Origin: Streptomyces sp. NBC_00440
GTDB taxonomy: Bacteria; Actinomycetota; Actinomycetes; Streptomycetales; Streptomycetaceae
Direction: 5' to 3'
Assembly: GCF_036014215.1 (NCBI RefSeq)
Contig: NZ_CP107921.1
Coordinates: forward strand, 1,163,501 to 1,227,500
Length of the DNA: 64,000 nucleotides
Positions 25,028 to 33,511 of the stretch are shown piece by piece. Below the pieces are notes generated by a model, which did no database searches, was not told where the DNA came from, and saw only the letters and a program-made list of their open reading frames with translations. Every line of letters starts with the position of its first letter. The stretch's first letter is position 1. The position numbers were made by a program, and so were the translations under genes.

Positions 25028-25337
25028 GTGGTACCGGCCCCGACGGGACTGTCCCAAGGAGGTAAGTCACTCGTCCCGTGAGGCAAAGCACGGAATACGG
25101 CCGGGACGTAACGTCTGCGTATCGCCAGCGGGGAACGCTGACCGCACATCGAAGGGCAGGGATCCTGCTCGCGGTCACACCGCTCCTCCCGGGCTCCGCC
25201 GCTGTCCTTCCGAGTTCCGGCGGCGGACTCCCGAGCCTCGTCCGTACATCCTCATGTGCTCCAACCACTCCATCGCCTCCGGGCAGTCCCGGCGCTGCGA
25301 GTGGGCTCTCACACCATCACGGGACGGAGTTGAACGA
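25028..25337 (+). other. 310-bp gap before the decarboxylase-like gene
   Basis: It contains a perfect Shine-Dalgarno AAGGAGGT at 25056-25063, but the nearest in-frame start (GTG 25078) is 14 nt away and its 87-codon frame has only about two-thirds GC at third positions, so I do not call a gene. No promoter stands out. Confidence 0.4.
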
Positions 25338-25724
25338 GTGAACAGCACCAGCGATCCCACACCGGTCGTGGAACGGATGCGCGAGCAGGACAACTGGAAC
25401 CCACTGTGGGACAAGTTGCATGAATGGGACCCGGCCTGGACCGAGCAGTTCATGGCAACGGCCATGCAGCCGTGGCTGAGCGGAGTTCTGGAACCCAAGG
25501 TCGTCGAGCTGCTGGCCATCGCCGTGGACGCGGCCGCTACGCACATGTACGCCCCGGGCGTTCGCCGGCACATCCGGATGGCTCTGCGGCTGGGCGCCAC
25601 GCGTGAAGAGATCCTCGAAGTCCTCAAGCTGACAACGCTGGTCGGCATCCACGCCTGCAACCTCGGCGTACCGATCCTTGCCGAGGAGCTCGCGCAGCTC
25701 CCACAGCACGGCGACGGCGCCTGA
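25338..25724 (+). CDS. Carboxymuconolactone decarboxylase-family protein
   Basis: A 128-residue all-helical protein of the CMD/AhpD superfamily: LEPKVVELLAIAVDAAATH, GVRRHIRMALRLGATREEILEVL and LKLTTLVGIHACNLGVP. The typical Cys-x-x-Cys pair of AhpD is absent, so a peroxidase role is unlikely; a decarboxylase-like or lactonase-like role on the pathway substrate is possible. The GTG at 25338 follows GGACGGAG. It is followed after 60 nt by a 26-codon ORF and then the transporter. Confidence 0.85.
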   Translation: MNSTSDPTPVVERMREQDNWNPLWDKLHEWDPAWTEQFMATAMQPWLSGVLEPKVVELLAIAVDAAATHMYAPGVRRHIRMALRLGATREEILEVLKLTTLVGIHACNLGVPILAEELAQLPQHGDGA

Positions 25725-25784
25725 CCCGCGCACCGGCCGGCTTCACACCCTTCATTCCGTACGCATTCTGCAAGGAGGCCCACC

Positions 25785-25865
25785 GTGCAATTCCATGATG
25801 ATTCCCTGCTGCCGGAGAACCAGGACATCTGGGACAACCGCTGCACGCAGCACTACGCGGTCTGA
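25785..25865 (+). CDS. Conserved-looking micropeptide, 26 aa
   Basis: A 27-codon ORF starting with GTG at 25785, 6 nt after AAGGAGG, one of the best ribosome binding sites in the window. The peptide begins MQFHDDSLLPENQDIWDN and ends RCTQHYAV. It is acidic, has one Cys, two His and one Trp, and has no signal or membrane segment. It is not an upstream part of the MFS gene, which starts 29 nt later with its own AGGAGAGG site. Function unknown: a small accessory subunit, a leader peptide, or a remnant of a larger gene. Confidence 0.6.
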   Translation: MQFHDDSLLPENQDIWDNRCTQHYAV

Positions 25866-25893
25866 CGTTTCCCGGACAGGAGAGGTGACACCG

Positions 25894-27195
25894 ATGGCGC
25901 TTCAGACCGACGGCGCAACAGGTCCGCGGACCTTCCAGCACATACCGGCCGTGTCCCGCGGCTACGCATGGCTCGTATTCGTATTGAGTTTCGGGCTCCT
26001 GCTGTCCGACTACATGTCACGGCAGGTCCTCAACGCGGTCTTCCCGATGCTGAAGGCGGACTGGCTGCTGTCCGACGGCCAGTTGGGCTCCCTCAGCGGC
26101 ATCGTGGCGCTGGTGGTCGGCGTACTGACCTTTCCCCTGTCGCTGGCCGCGGACCGCTGGGGCAGGGTCCGGTGTCTGGTCGCCGCCGCGCTGGTGTGGA
26201 GCCTGGCGACTTTCGCCTGCGCGCTCTCGGCGAGCTACGGCGAGATGTTCGCGGCCCGGTTCCTCGTCGGCGTCGGTGAGGCGGCCTACGGAAGCGTCGG
26301 CATCGCCGTCGTCATCAGCGTCTTTCCCGTCACCATGCGGGCCACGCTCTCCGGCGCGTTCATCGGGGGCGGGGCGTTCGGCTCGGTGCTCGGTGTGTCG
26401 GTCGGTGGTGTGGTGGCCCAGCACCTGGGCTGGCGCTGGGCGTTCAGCATCATGGGGATCTTCGGGCTGGTCCTCGCCATCGCCTACGGCCTGGTGGTGA
26501 CGGAGAAGAGGCTGAATCCGCAGGCCGGCAGAGCCGCAGCGAGCGGCGGAGGTCAGCCGCTCACACCTGCTGCTCTGCGCTCCCTGCTGCCCCGCCTGTT
26601 CTCGTCGGTCTCGGTGAACTGCGCCTACGTCGGCAGCGGGTTGCAGATGTTCGTCGGGATGGCGCTGCTGGCCTGGATGCCGAGTTTCCTCAACCGCTAC
26701 TACTCGATGTCCTCTTCCAGGGCCGGCCTGATCGCCGGAGTCTTCGCGCTGATCACCGGGATCGGAATGGTCGCCGCCGGAATGGTGGCGGACCGGGTCT
26801 GCCGGGGTGCGGCGGCACGGAAGTGGACCGTGGCGATCGCCTGCAGCCTCGGATCGCTGGTACTGCTGGCGAGCGGCTTCCTGCTGTCGGCAGGCCCACT
26901 GCAACTGGTGTTGATCGGCCTGGGAAGTCTGCTGTGCAATGCGACTGCGGGGCCGGCGGCAGCCATGGTGGCCGATCTGACCCCTGCGGCCATCTCGGCG
27001 ACGGCCTTCGCCACGCTCACCCTGGCCAACAGTCTTCTCGGCCTGGCACCGGGCCCCACGCTGACGGGCATGCTCGCGGATCATGTGGGCCTGCTCGGCG
27101 CGCTGCGCGTCGTCCCGTTCATCGCTGTCGCGAGCTGTGCGGCCTTCGTGATCGGCAAGCGCCACTACGAACACGACCGGCTGCGTCTGGGATGA
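25894..27195 (+). CDS. MFS transporter, cassette A
   Basis: A 433-residue major facilitator with 12 predicted membrane helices. Loop 2-3 carries DRWGRVR and loop 8-9 DRVCRG, both typical. SDYMSRQVLNAVFPMLKAD in the first helix region resembles the anion:cation symporter / aromatic and hexuronate acid uptake branch. The ATG at 25894 follows AGGAGAGG. As last gene of cassette A it probably imports the acid that the CoA-transferase activates. Confidence 0.88.
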   Translation: MALQTDGATGPRTFQHIPAVSRGYAWLVFVLSFGLLLSDYMSRQVLNAVFPMLKADWLLSDGQLGSLSGIVALVVGVLTFPLSLAADRWGRVRCLVAAALVWSLATFACALSASYGEMFAARFLVGVGEAAYGSVGIAVVISVFPVTMRATLSGAFIGGGAFGSVLGVSVGGVVAQHLGWRWAFSIMGIFGLVLAIAYGLVVTEKRLNPQAGRAAASGGGQPLTPAALRSLLPRLFSSVSVNCAYVGSGLQMFVGMALLAWMPSFLNRYYSMSSSRAGLIAGVFALITGIGMVAAGMVADRVCRGAAARKWTVAIACSLGSLVLLASGFLLSAGPLQLVLIGLGSLLCNATAGPAAAMVADLTPAAISATAFATLTLANSLLGLAPGPTLTGMLADHVGLLGALRVVPFIAVASCAAFVIGKRHYEHDRLRLG

Positions 27196-27238
27196 GCGGC
27201 GGCGCCTATACCCCGAACCGGCCTGCCGATGAGGTGTT

Positions 27239-28081
27239 TCAGGCGGCTCCCGGCCGGGTGGCGTAGAAGGCCACAGCCGAGGCTGCGGCCACATTGAGGG
27301 AGTCCACACCGGCGTCCATCGGGATGCGGACGTGCTCGTCGACAGCGGCGAGCGTCCTGGGAGTGAGGCCGATGCCCTCCGTGCCGAAGACAAGGGCGAG
27401 GTTCTCGTCCTTCCGCGCGGCGAGTTCGTCGAGGGTGATCGCTCGCTCGCTCAGGCAGAGTGCGGCGACCGTGAACCCCTCGGAGCGGAGGGCCTCGACG
27501 CCTTTGGGCCAGGACTCGAAACGGGTCCACGGCACCTGGAAGACGCCCCCCATCGAGACCTTCACCGACCTCCGGTAGAGAGGGTCGGCACAGCCCGGGG
27601 TGAGGAAGACCGCGTCGACGCCGAGGGCCGCGGCGTTCCTGAAGGCAGCGCCCAGGTTCGCGTGGTCGACGATGTCCTCGAACACGGCGACGCGCCGCGC
27701 CGCGGGTTGCCGCACCACGGTCCCGAGGGTCCTGCCGAGCAGTTCGCCGGAGGCCGGGAGCGGCTTGCGCTGCATGGAGGCCAGGGCGCCGCGGTGCACG
27801 TGGTAGCCGGTCACCTGTTCGGCGAGCTCGGGGCTGACGGCGTACACCGGGGCCGGGACCTCGTCGATGACGTCGCGCATGACGTCGACCCACTTGGCCG
27901 ACAGGAGCATCGACCGCATCTCGTACCCGGCGAGCCTGGCCCGGCGGATGACCTTCTCACCCTCGGCGATGAAGAGGCCCTCGGCGGGTTCACGCCTGCG
28001 CCGGAGCTCGACATCGGTCAGGCCCGTGTAGTCGCGCAGACGCGGGTCGTCGGGGTCATCGACAGTGATGAGATCAGCCAC
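27239..28081 (-). CDS. TrmH/SpoU-family RNA methyltransferase
   Basis: A 280-residue SPOUT methyltransferase that should 2'-O-methylate a ribose in tRNA or rRNA. The three knot motifs are NLGAAFRNAAALG, LVFGTEGIGLT and IPMDAGVDSLNVAAASAVAF. The N-terminal 100 residues form the substrate-binding domain (FIAEGEKVIRRA). The GTG start at 28081 is followed by ADLITVDDP, a usual beginning in streptomycetes. It is convergent with the cassette A transporter, with only 43 nt between them. Confidence 0.9.
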   Translation of the reverse strand: MADLITVDDPDDPRLRDYTGLTDVELRRRREPAEGLFIAEGEKVIRRARLAGYEMRSMLLSAKWVDVMRDVIDEVPAPVYAVSPELAEQVTGYHVHRGALASMQRKPLPASGELLGRTLGTVVRQPAARRVAVFEDIVDHANLGAAFRNAAALGVDAVFLTPGCADPLYRRSVKVSMGGVFQVPWTRFESWPKGVEALRSEGFTVAALCLSERAITLDELAARKDENLALVFGTEGIGLTPRTLAAVDEHVRIPMDAGVDSLNVAAASAVAFYATRPGAA

Positions 28082-28158
28082 AGGGTGATACTGCCTTGTC
28101 CTGGATGAGGTGCCAACGGCTGGGCACGGAAACGGTGAACACCGCCCGGCAATGGGGG

Positions 28159-29397
28159 CTAAGGGCGACCGTACGCCGGTCCGACCCGGACGACGGGGCC
28201 GATGACGATGACAGCGGGCGGGCGTACCCCCTCGGACCTGGCCCTCTCCCCCACCGTCGCGAGCGTGGCGTCGACCCGGCGCTGAGCGGCCGTGGTTCCT
28301 TCCTGGACGAGCGCCACAGGGGTGTCCGGACTCTTTCCGTGCGCGATCAGGGCCTCGGCGATGGCGCCGATCTTGTCGACGCCCATCAGCACGACGAGCG
28401 TGCCGCGCAGCGTGGCGAGGGCGGCCCAGTCGACCAGGGACCGTTCGTCGTCAGGGGCGACATGGCCGCTGACGACGGTGAACTCATGGGCGACACCGCG
28501 GTGGGTGACCGGGATCCCGGCGGCTCCCGGGACGCTGATGGAACTGGAGATGCCGGGCACCACCGTGCACGCGATGCCCGCAGCGGCGAGCGCCTCGGCC
28601 TCCTCCATGCCCCGGCCGAAGACGAACGGGTCGCCGCCCTTGAGCCGTACGACGGCCTTTCCGGCCCTGGCGTGTTCGATGAGCGCGTTGTTGATGGCTT
28701 CCTGCGCCATGAACCGGCCGTACGGGATCTTCGCGGCGTCGATGACCTCGACGTGCGGGGGCAGCTCGTCGAGCAGGTCACGCGGGCCCAGCCGGTCGGC
28801 GATGACGACGTCCGCCTCGGCGAGGAGGCGCCGTCCGCGCACCGTGATCAGGTCGGGGTCGCCGGGGCCGCCGCCGACCAGGGCGACGCCCGGGGCGCGG
28901 TCGCGGTCGCGGTTGCGCGGGGCGGCGAGGGTGCCGTCCCGCAGGCCCTCCACGATGGCGTCGCGCACGGCGGCCGACCGGCGCGGGTCGTGGCCGGTGA
29001 GGACGGCGACGGTGACGCCTTCGCTGCGGCCGGTGGCGGGCGTCCAGGCGGTGGCGGCCGCGGCATCGTCGCTGCGTACGCACCAGATCCGGTGGCGCTC
29101 GGCCTCGGCGGACGCCGTCTCGTTGGCCGCCGTGTCGCCGGTCGCGATCAGTACGTACCAGGCCCCGGCCAGGTCACCGTCCGCGTAGGCGCGCCGCTCC
29201 CAGGCGATCTCGCCCGCCGACACCATCGCCTCGACGGAAGGGGTGGCGGACGGCGAGATGAGCAGGATGTCGCCGCCGGCCGCGATGAGGGAGGGGAGGC
29301 GGCGCTGTGCGACCTGCCCGCCGCCGATGACGACGACGCGCCGGCCGGAGAGACGGAGTCCTACGGGGTAGGCGGGGTAATCGGAATGCTCGGCCAT
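28159..29397 (-). CDS. cobA: Uroporphyrinogen-III C-methyltransferase with precorrin-2 dehydrogenase domain
   Basis: A 412-residue CysG-like fusion. Residues 1-150 carry a Rossmann domain (VVVIGGGQVAQRRLPSL) like precorrin-2 dehydrogenase. Residues 165-400 are the SAM-dependent methyltransferase (VALVGGGPGDPDLITVRG, VRLKGGDPFVFGRG, VVPGISSSISVPG). It makes precorrin-2, the branch point to cobalamin and siroheme. It shares strand and region with cobT and cobL, but a strong hairpin at 29512-29556 separates it from cobT. Confidence 0.93.
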   Translation of the reverse strand: MAEHSDYPAYPVGLRLSGRRVVVIGGGQVAQRRLPSLIAAGGDILLISPSATPSVEAMVSAGEIAWERRAYADGDLAGAWYVLIATGDTAANETASAEAERHRIWCVRSDDAAAATAWTPATGRSEGVTVAVLTGHDPRRSAAVRDAIVEGLRDGTLAAPRNRDRDRAPGVALVGGGPGDPDLITVRGRRLLAEADVVIADRLGPRDLLDELPPHVEVIDAAKIPYGRFMAQEAINNALIEHARAGKAVVRLKGGDPFVFGRGMEEAEALAAAGIACTVVPGISSSISVPGAAGIPVTHRGVAHEFTVVSGHVAPDDERSLVDWAALATLRGTLVVLMGVDKIGAIAEALIAHGKSPDTPVALVQEGTTAAQRRVDATLATVGERARSEGVRPPAVIVIGPVVRVGPAYGRP

Positions 29398-29511
29398 GGC
29401 GTGGCTGGCTCCTCGCGCGGGGACTGGGGCTGCGTACCGCTGCGACGACGAAGCGGCTGGTGGGAGCGGGGTCGGCTCCCCGGGACACTGTACGGTCCGG
29501 GGCCGCCTCGA

Positions 29512-29556
29512 CGGGGGTGAGGGGCCGGGATCAACGACCCCGGCCCCTCACCCCCG
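29512..29556 (-). terminator. Strong hairpin between cobT and cobA
   Basis: An 18-bp perfect inverted repeat (arms 29512-29529 and 29539-29556; CGGGGGTGAGGGGCCGGG) with a 9-nt loop, directly after the cobT stop on the minus strand. It likely ends the cobT transcript, so cobA would need its own promoter. Confidence 0.75.
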
Positions 29557-29566
29557 TTCGCTGCGG

Positions 29567-32500
29567 CTACTTCTCGGTGACACCCGCGGAGTCGAAGGTG
29601 GCCACTTCGTGCATCGCCCTGGCCGCGCTCTGGACGACGGGCAGCGCGAGCAGCGCGCCGGTTCCCTCGCCGAGGCGGAGGTCGAGGTCGACCAGCGGGC
29701 GCAGGCCCAGCTTGTTGAGCGCGGCGACATGGCCGGGCTCCGCGCTGCGGTGGCCCGCGATGCAGGCGGCAAGTGCCTCGGGTGCGATGGCACGGGCGAC
29801 CAGTGCGGCGGCTCCGGCGCTGACGCCGTCCAGGATCACCGGCGTACGCAGCGAGGCGCCGCCGAGCAGGAAGCCGGCCAGCGCGGCGTGTTCGAGCCCG
29901 CCGACCGCCGCGAGGACACCGATCGGGTCGGCCGGGTCGGGCCGGTGCAACTCCAGTCCGCGCCGGACGACATCGACCTTGCGGGCGTGCATCTCGTCGT
30001 TGATGCCGGTGCCGCGACCGGTGACCTCGCTGGGGTCCTGGCCGGTGTAGACACAGATCAGCGCGGCGGAGACCGTGGTGTTGGCGATGCCCATCTCACC
30101 GGTGAGCAGCACCTTGTTGCCCGCTGCCACCAGATCGCGGGCCGTCTCGATGCCGACCTCGATCGCGGAGAGCACTTCTTCGCGGGTGAGCGCGGGGCCC
30201 GTGGTGAAGTCGCCGGTCCCGGCGCGCACCTTGCGGGGCAGCAGGCCCGGTGTGGCCGGGAGTTCGCCGGCGACACCGACGTCCACGACGCAGACCTCGG
30301 CGCCGACCTGGTTGGCGAAGGCGTTGCAGACCGCGCCGCCACCGAGGAAGTTGGCCACCATCTGGCAGGTCACTTCCTGCGGCCATGCGGTGACGCCCTG
30401 GGCGTACACCCCGTGGTCCCCGGCGAAGATCGCGACGGCCGCTGGTTCCGGGATGGGCGGCGGGCACATCCGGGAGAGGCCGCTGAGCTGTGCGGAGATG
30501 ATCTCCAGCATCCCCAGGGCTCCGGCGGGCTTGGTCATCCGCTTCTGGCGGTCCCACGCCTCACCGAGCGCCTTGGCGTCCAGCGGCCGGATGTTGGTGA
30601 TGGTGTCCTGGAGCAGGTCGTGCGGGTCCTCGCCGGGCAGTGCGCGGCGGCCGTACGTCTCCTCGTGGACGACCCAGGAGAGCGGGCGGCGCTTGGACCA
30701 GCCCGCCTGCATCAGCTCGGGCTCCTCGGGGAACTCGTCGACGTACCCCACGCAGAGGTAGGCGACGACTTCGAGGTGTTCGGGCAGACCGAGTGCGCGG
30801 ACCATCTCGCGCTCGTCGAAGAAGCTGACCCAGCCGACGCCGAGGCCTTCGGCGCGGGCGGCGAGCCAGAGGTTCTCGACGGCGAGGGCGGAGGAGTACG
30901 GCGCCATCTGCGGCTGGGTGTGCCGGCCGAGGGTGTGGCGGCCGCCCCGGGTCGGGTCGGCGGTGACGACGATATTGACCGGGGTGTCGAGGATCGCCTC
31001 GATCTTCAGTTCCTTGAACTGCTTGGCGCGGCCCTTGGGAAGGGACTTGGCGTACGCCTCGCGCTGGCGCTGGGCCAGTTCGTGCATGGAACGGCGGGTC
31101 TCGGCCGAGCGGATGACGACGAAGTCCCAGGGCTGGGAGTGGCCGACGCTCGGCGCGGTGTGCGCGGCTTCGAGCACCCGCAGCAGCACCTCGTGCGGGA
31201 TGGGGTCGCTGCGGAAGCCGTTGCGGATGTCACGGCGCTCCCGCATGACCCGCAGGACGGCTTCGCGCTCGGCGTCGTCGTAGCCGGGGGCGGCGGCCGT
31301 GACGGGCTCGGCCTCGACCTCGGCCGACTGCTGCTGCTCGGCGGTATCGGCGGCTTCGGCGTCCTCGGTGGGCTGCTGATCGGCGTTCTCGGCGGGCTGC
31401 TGCTCGGGGCCGGGGGGCTCGGTTCCGGGCTGTTCCGTGGCGGGCTGCGCTTCGGCGGGCTGTTCCTGGACGGGAGCCGCTGCGGCTACGGGCCGCGCCT
31501 CGGCAGTCTGTTCCGCGACGGGCTGTTCCGCGACGGCCGCCGGCTCGGGCTGTGCGTCGGCGGGGAACGGCCGGGCTTCGGGAGCCGGTACGGGCTCGGC
31601 GGCCGGGACCGGTGTGGCCGGCTCGGCGGCTTCGGGGGCGGATACGGCTTCGGCGGCGGCTTCGGTTTCGACTGCCGCTGCCGCCGGGGGCTCGACGGCG
31701 GGTGCTGCGGCCTCCGCGGGTGCTGCCGCGGCCGGAGCGACCGCGGCGGCAGGGGCGGCGGCGGAGTGAGCGACCGGCTCGTCGGCGACGACATCGGCCG
31801 GTGCGTCGACCGGTGCTTGCGCCTCGGCCGGTCCGGCAGACGCCTGCGGTGCGGCCTGCCCTGCGGGGTCCGGCTGCGGCTCGGCTGCGGGCACCTGCTG
31901 CTCGGCGGCTCCGCTCCGGCGGGGGGCGGGCACCGGGGCCACGGCCGCGGTGCGGGGAAGCTGCTCCCCGGCCTCTATGGGTACGGATTCGGCGGCGGGC
32001 ACGGGCGCCACGGCGCTCTCCGGCTCCACGACGCCCGTACCGGCTGCTGCCGCCTCCGCTTCCGCAGCGGCGGCGACCGGCTCCGGCTGGGCCTGCGGTA
32101 CGGGCTCCGGGACAGGTGCGGCCACGGCTTCCGGAGCTGACTCCGCCACCGGTCCTGCGGCCTGTTCGGCCACCGGCTCCGCCACCGGTTCGGCCACCGG
32201 TTCGGCCACTGACGGGGATTCCGCCTCCGGAACCGGTACAGCGGACCCGGCCGGGACCGCTTCCGGCTGCGGTCCGGCCGGCTGTCCGGCGCCCGGTGCC
32301 GCTTCGGCGACCGGCTGCTCGGCCAGGGGGACCTCCGGTGCCGTCATGGCGGCGGCCGGTGTCGGGGCCAGATGCGGCGCGGACGGCAGCGAGCCCTCGA
32401 CCGGGACGAAGCGGCCCATCGAATCCTGTGCGGCGGGCTCGGCCGGGGCCTCCGGCAGCACCGGCGCCGGAGCGGCCTGGACCTGCGAGGCGACCGGCTC

Positions 32501-33223
32501 GGGAACGACCGTTTCCGCTGGGCCGACTTGGTCCGCGGGGAAGTCATGGGACTGCGGCTCGGGCTGCGGCTCGGACCGGGGTGTCTGCGCGGGCGTTCCG
32601 GGCTGCACGGCGGCGGCCGGGTCCTGGGCAACCGGCTCGGGCTGCGGCGTCCACGGAACGGCCTGCGGCGGGATCTCCCCCAACTGCGGTCCGGGCAGGG
32701 CCTCGGCCTCATCACGCGGGAAGTCCAGATACTCGGGCCCGAGCGTCTGCGGACCGCCGTCGGAAACCGGAGCGGGCTGCGGCGGAGCCATGGTCGGGCC
32801 GCGGTCGGCCAGCGAGCGCACCACACCACCGGTGGCGTCGGGCACGGGCGGACCCATGTGCAGCGGCCTGCGCGGCGGCGGGGTCGGCTGGGCCCCGGCC
32901 TGGGCGCGCACGGCGCCCACGTCCACGGAGCCCGAGTCGCGTCCACCGGTCTCGTGCGCACCCGGTTCGGGCAGCTGAGCGGCGGCCTGCGGCTGGAACT
33001 GGGCCTGGAACTGCGGCTGCCCCTGCTGCGGCTCACTCCACGCGCCCTGCGCGCCGGGCATCAGCAGCAGATCGTCGTCCTCTGCGGGAGTCTCCGGGGA
33101 GTCGGGGAAGGTGTAGGCACCGGGGGCGGGGAGGCCCTGCTGCTCCACCATGCCTGCGTTCCCCGGCTGTCCATCGCCCGGGACCTGGCCGGTGTCGGTC
33201 ATGCGTACCCCTTGCCCATCCAT
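29567..33223 (-). CDS. cobT: BluB-CobT fusion with a long disordered N-terminus
   Basis: A 1218-residue protein with three parts. Residues 1-643 are Pro/Ala/Glu/Gln-rich with repeats such as VAEPVAEPVAEPVAEQ and no folded domain. Residues about 645-870 are a nitroreductase-fold BluB domain (RRDIRNGFRSDPI, APSVGHSQPWDFVVIR, GLGVGWVSFFDE), which makes 5,6-dimethylbenzimidazole from FMN. Residues 875-1218 are CobT (GALGMLEIISAQLSG, IFAGDHGVYAQGVTAWPQ, GEMGIANTTVSAALI, catalytic E in the C-terminal LDLRLGEGTGA), which converts it to alpha-ribazole phosphate. The ATG at 33223 has AAGGAG at 5 nt; a second start at 33202 also has a site. Confidence 0.92.
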   Translation of the reverse strand: MDGQGVRMTDTGQVPGDGQPGNAGMVEQQGLPAPGAYTFPDSPETPAEDDDLLLMPGAQGAWSEPQQGQPQFQAQFQPQAAAQLPEPGAHETGGRDSGSVDVGAVRAQAGAQPTPPPRRPLHMGPPVPDATGGVVRSLADRGPTMAPPQPAPVSDGGPQTLGPEYLDFPRDEAEALPGPQLGEIPPQAVPWTPQPEPVAQDPAAAVQPGTPAQTPRSEPQPEPQSHDFPADQVGPAETVVPEPVASQVQAAPAPVLPEAPAEPAAQDSMGRFVPVEGSLPSAPHLAPTPAAAMTAPEVPLAEQPVAEAAPGAGQPAGPQPEAVPAGSAVPVPEAESPSVAEPVAEPVAEPVAEQAAGPVAESAPEAVAAPVPEPVPQAQPEPVAAAAEAEAAAAGTGVVEPESAVAPVPAAESVPIEAGEQLPRTAAVAPVPAPRRSGAAEQQVPAAEPQPDPAGQAAPQASAGPAEAQAPVDAPADVVADEPVAHSAAAPAAAVAPAAAAPAEAAAPAVEPPAAAAVETEAAAEAVSAPEAAEPATPVPAAEPVPAPEARPFPADAQPEPAAVAEQPVAEQTAEARPVAAAAPVQEQPAEAQPATEQPGTEPPGPEQQPAENADQQPTEDAEAADTAEQQQSAEVEAEPVTAAAPGYDDAEREAVLRVMRERRDIRNGFRSDPIPHEVLLRVLEAAHTAPSVGHSQPWDFVVIRSAETRRSMHELAQRQREAYAKSLPKGRAKQFKELKIEAILDTPVNIVVTADPTRGGRHTLGRHTQPQMAPYSSALAVENLWLAARAEGLGVGWVSFFDEREMVRALGLPEHLEVVAYLCVGYVDEFPEEPELMQAGWSKRRPLSWVVHEETYGRRALPGEDPHDLLQDTITNIRPLDAKALGEAWDRQKRMTKPAGALGMLEIISAQLSGLSRMCPPPIPEPAAVAIFAGDHGVYAQGVTAWPQEVTCQMVANFLGGGAVCNAFANQVGAEVCVVDVGVAGELPATPGLLPRKVRAGTGDFTTGPALTREEVLSAIEVGIETARDLVAAGNKVLLTGEMGIANTTVSAALICVYTGQDPSEVTGRGTGINDEMHARKVDVVRRGLELHRPDPADPIGVLAAVGGLEHAALAGFLLGGASLRTPVILDGVSAGAAALVARAIAPEALAACIAGHRSAEPGHVAALNKLGLRPLVDLDLRLGEGTGALLALPVVQSAARAMHEVATFDSAGVTEK

Positions 33224-33511
33224 AGTGCTCCTTCAGCCCTTTACCGGGTCGCCCGTACTGAGACAACGAGCGGGCACGCCGTGCGGTACGAAAGGCCTGC
33301 GGACACTCAGTATTGTCACGGCCGTTCGACGCCGTGCAGGGATTCCTGCCACGGTCCGCTGTGGGCTGCGCCACGTCGCGCGTCCCCGGTGCCGCCGTAC
33401 CACACCGGACCCAAAACGGTTCCTTTTTCCGGACATTGGCGAACGAAGCGCCGAACCTCCAGCTGCGGTACAACAGTCGGCCAGCCTACCCCGCGCCGTC
33501 CCGGAGCAGGG

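Noticed and set aside
25078..25341. An 87-codon ORF after a perfect AAGGAGGT, overlapping the start of the CMD-like gene
   Set aside because: The spacing to the GTG is 14 nt and about a third of its codons end in A or T, unlike genes in this window. The peptide has no recognisable feature. I keep the orphan ribosome binding site as a remark only.
29396..32140. A 914-codon open frame on the plus strand
   Set aside because: It is antisense to the cobT fusion. Its Gly/Arg-rich sequence is the shadow of the Pro/Ala-coding arm and the BluB/CobT domains, which have clear motifs on the other strand.
33224..33511. Cobalamin riboswitch before cobT
   Set aside because: I looked for a B12 box and the surrounding helices on the minus strand and saw none.
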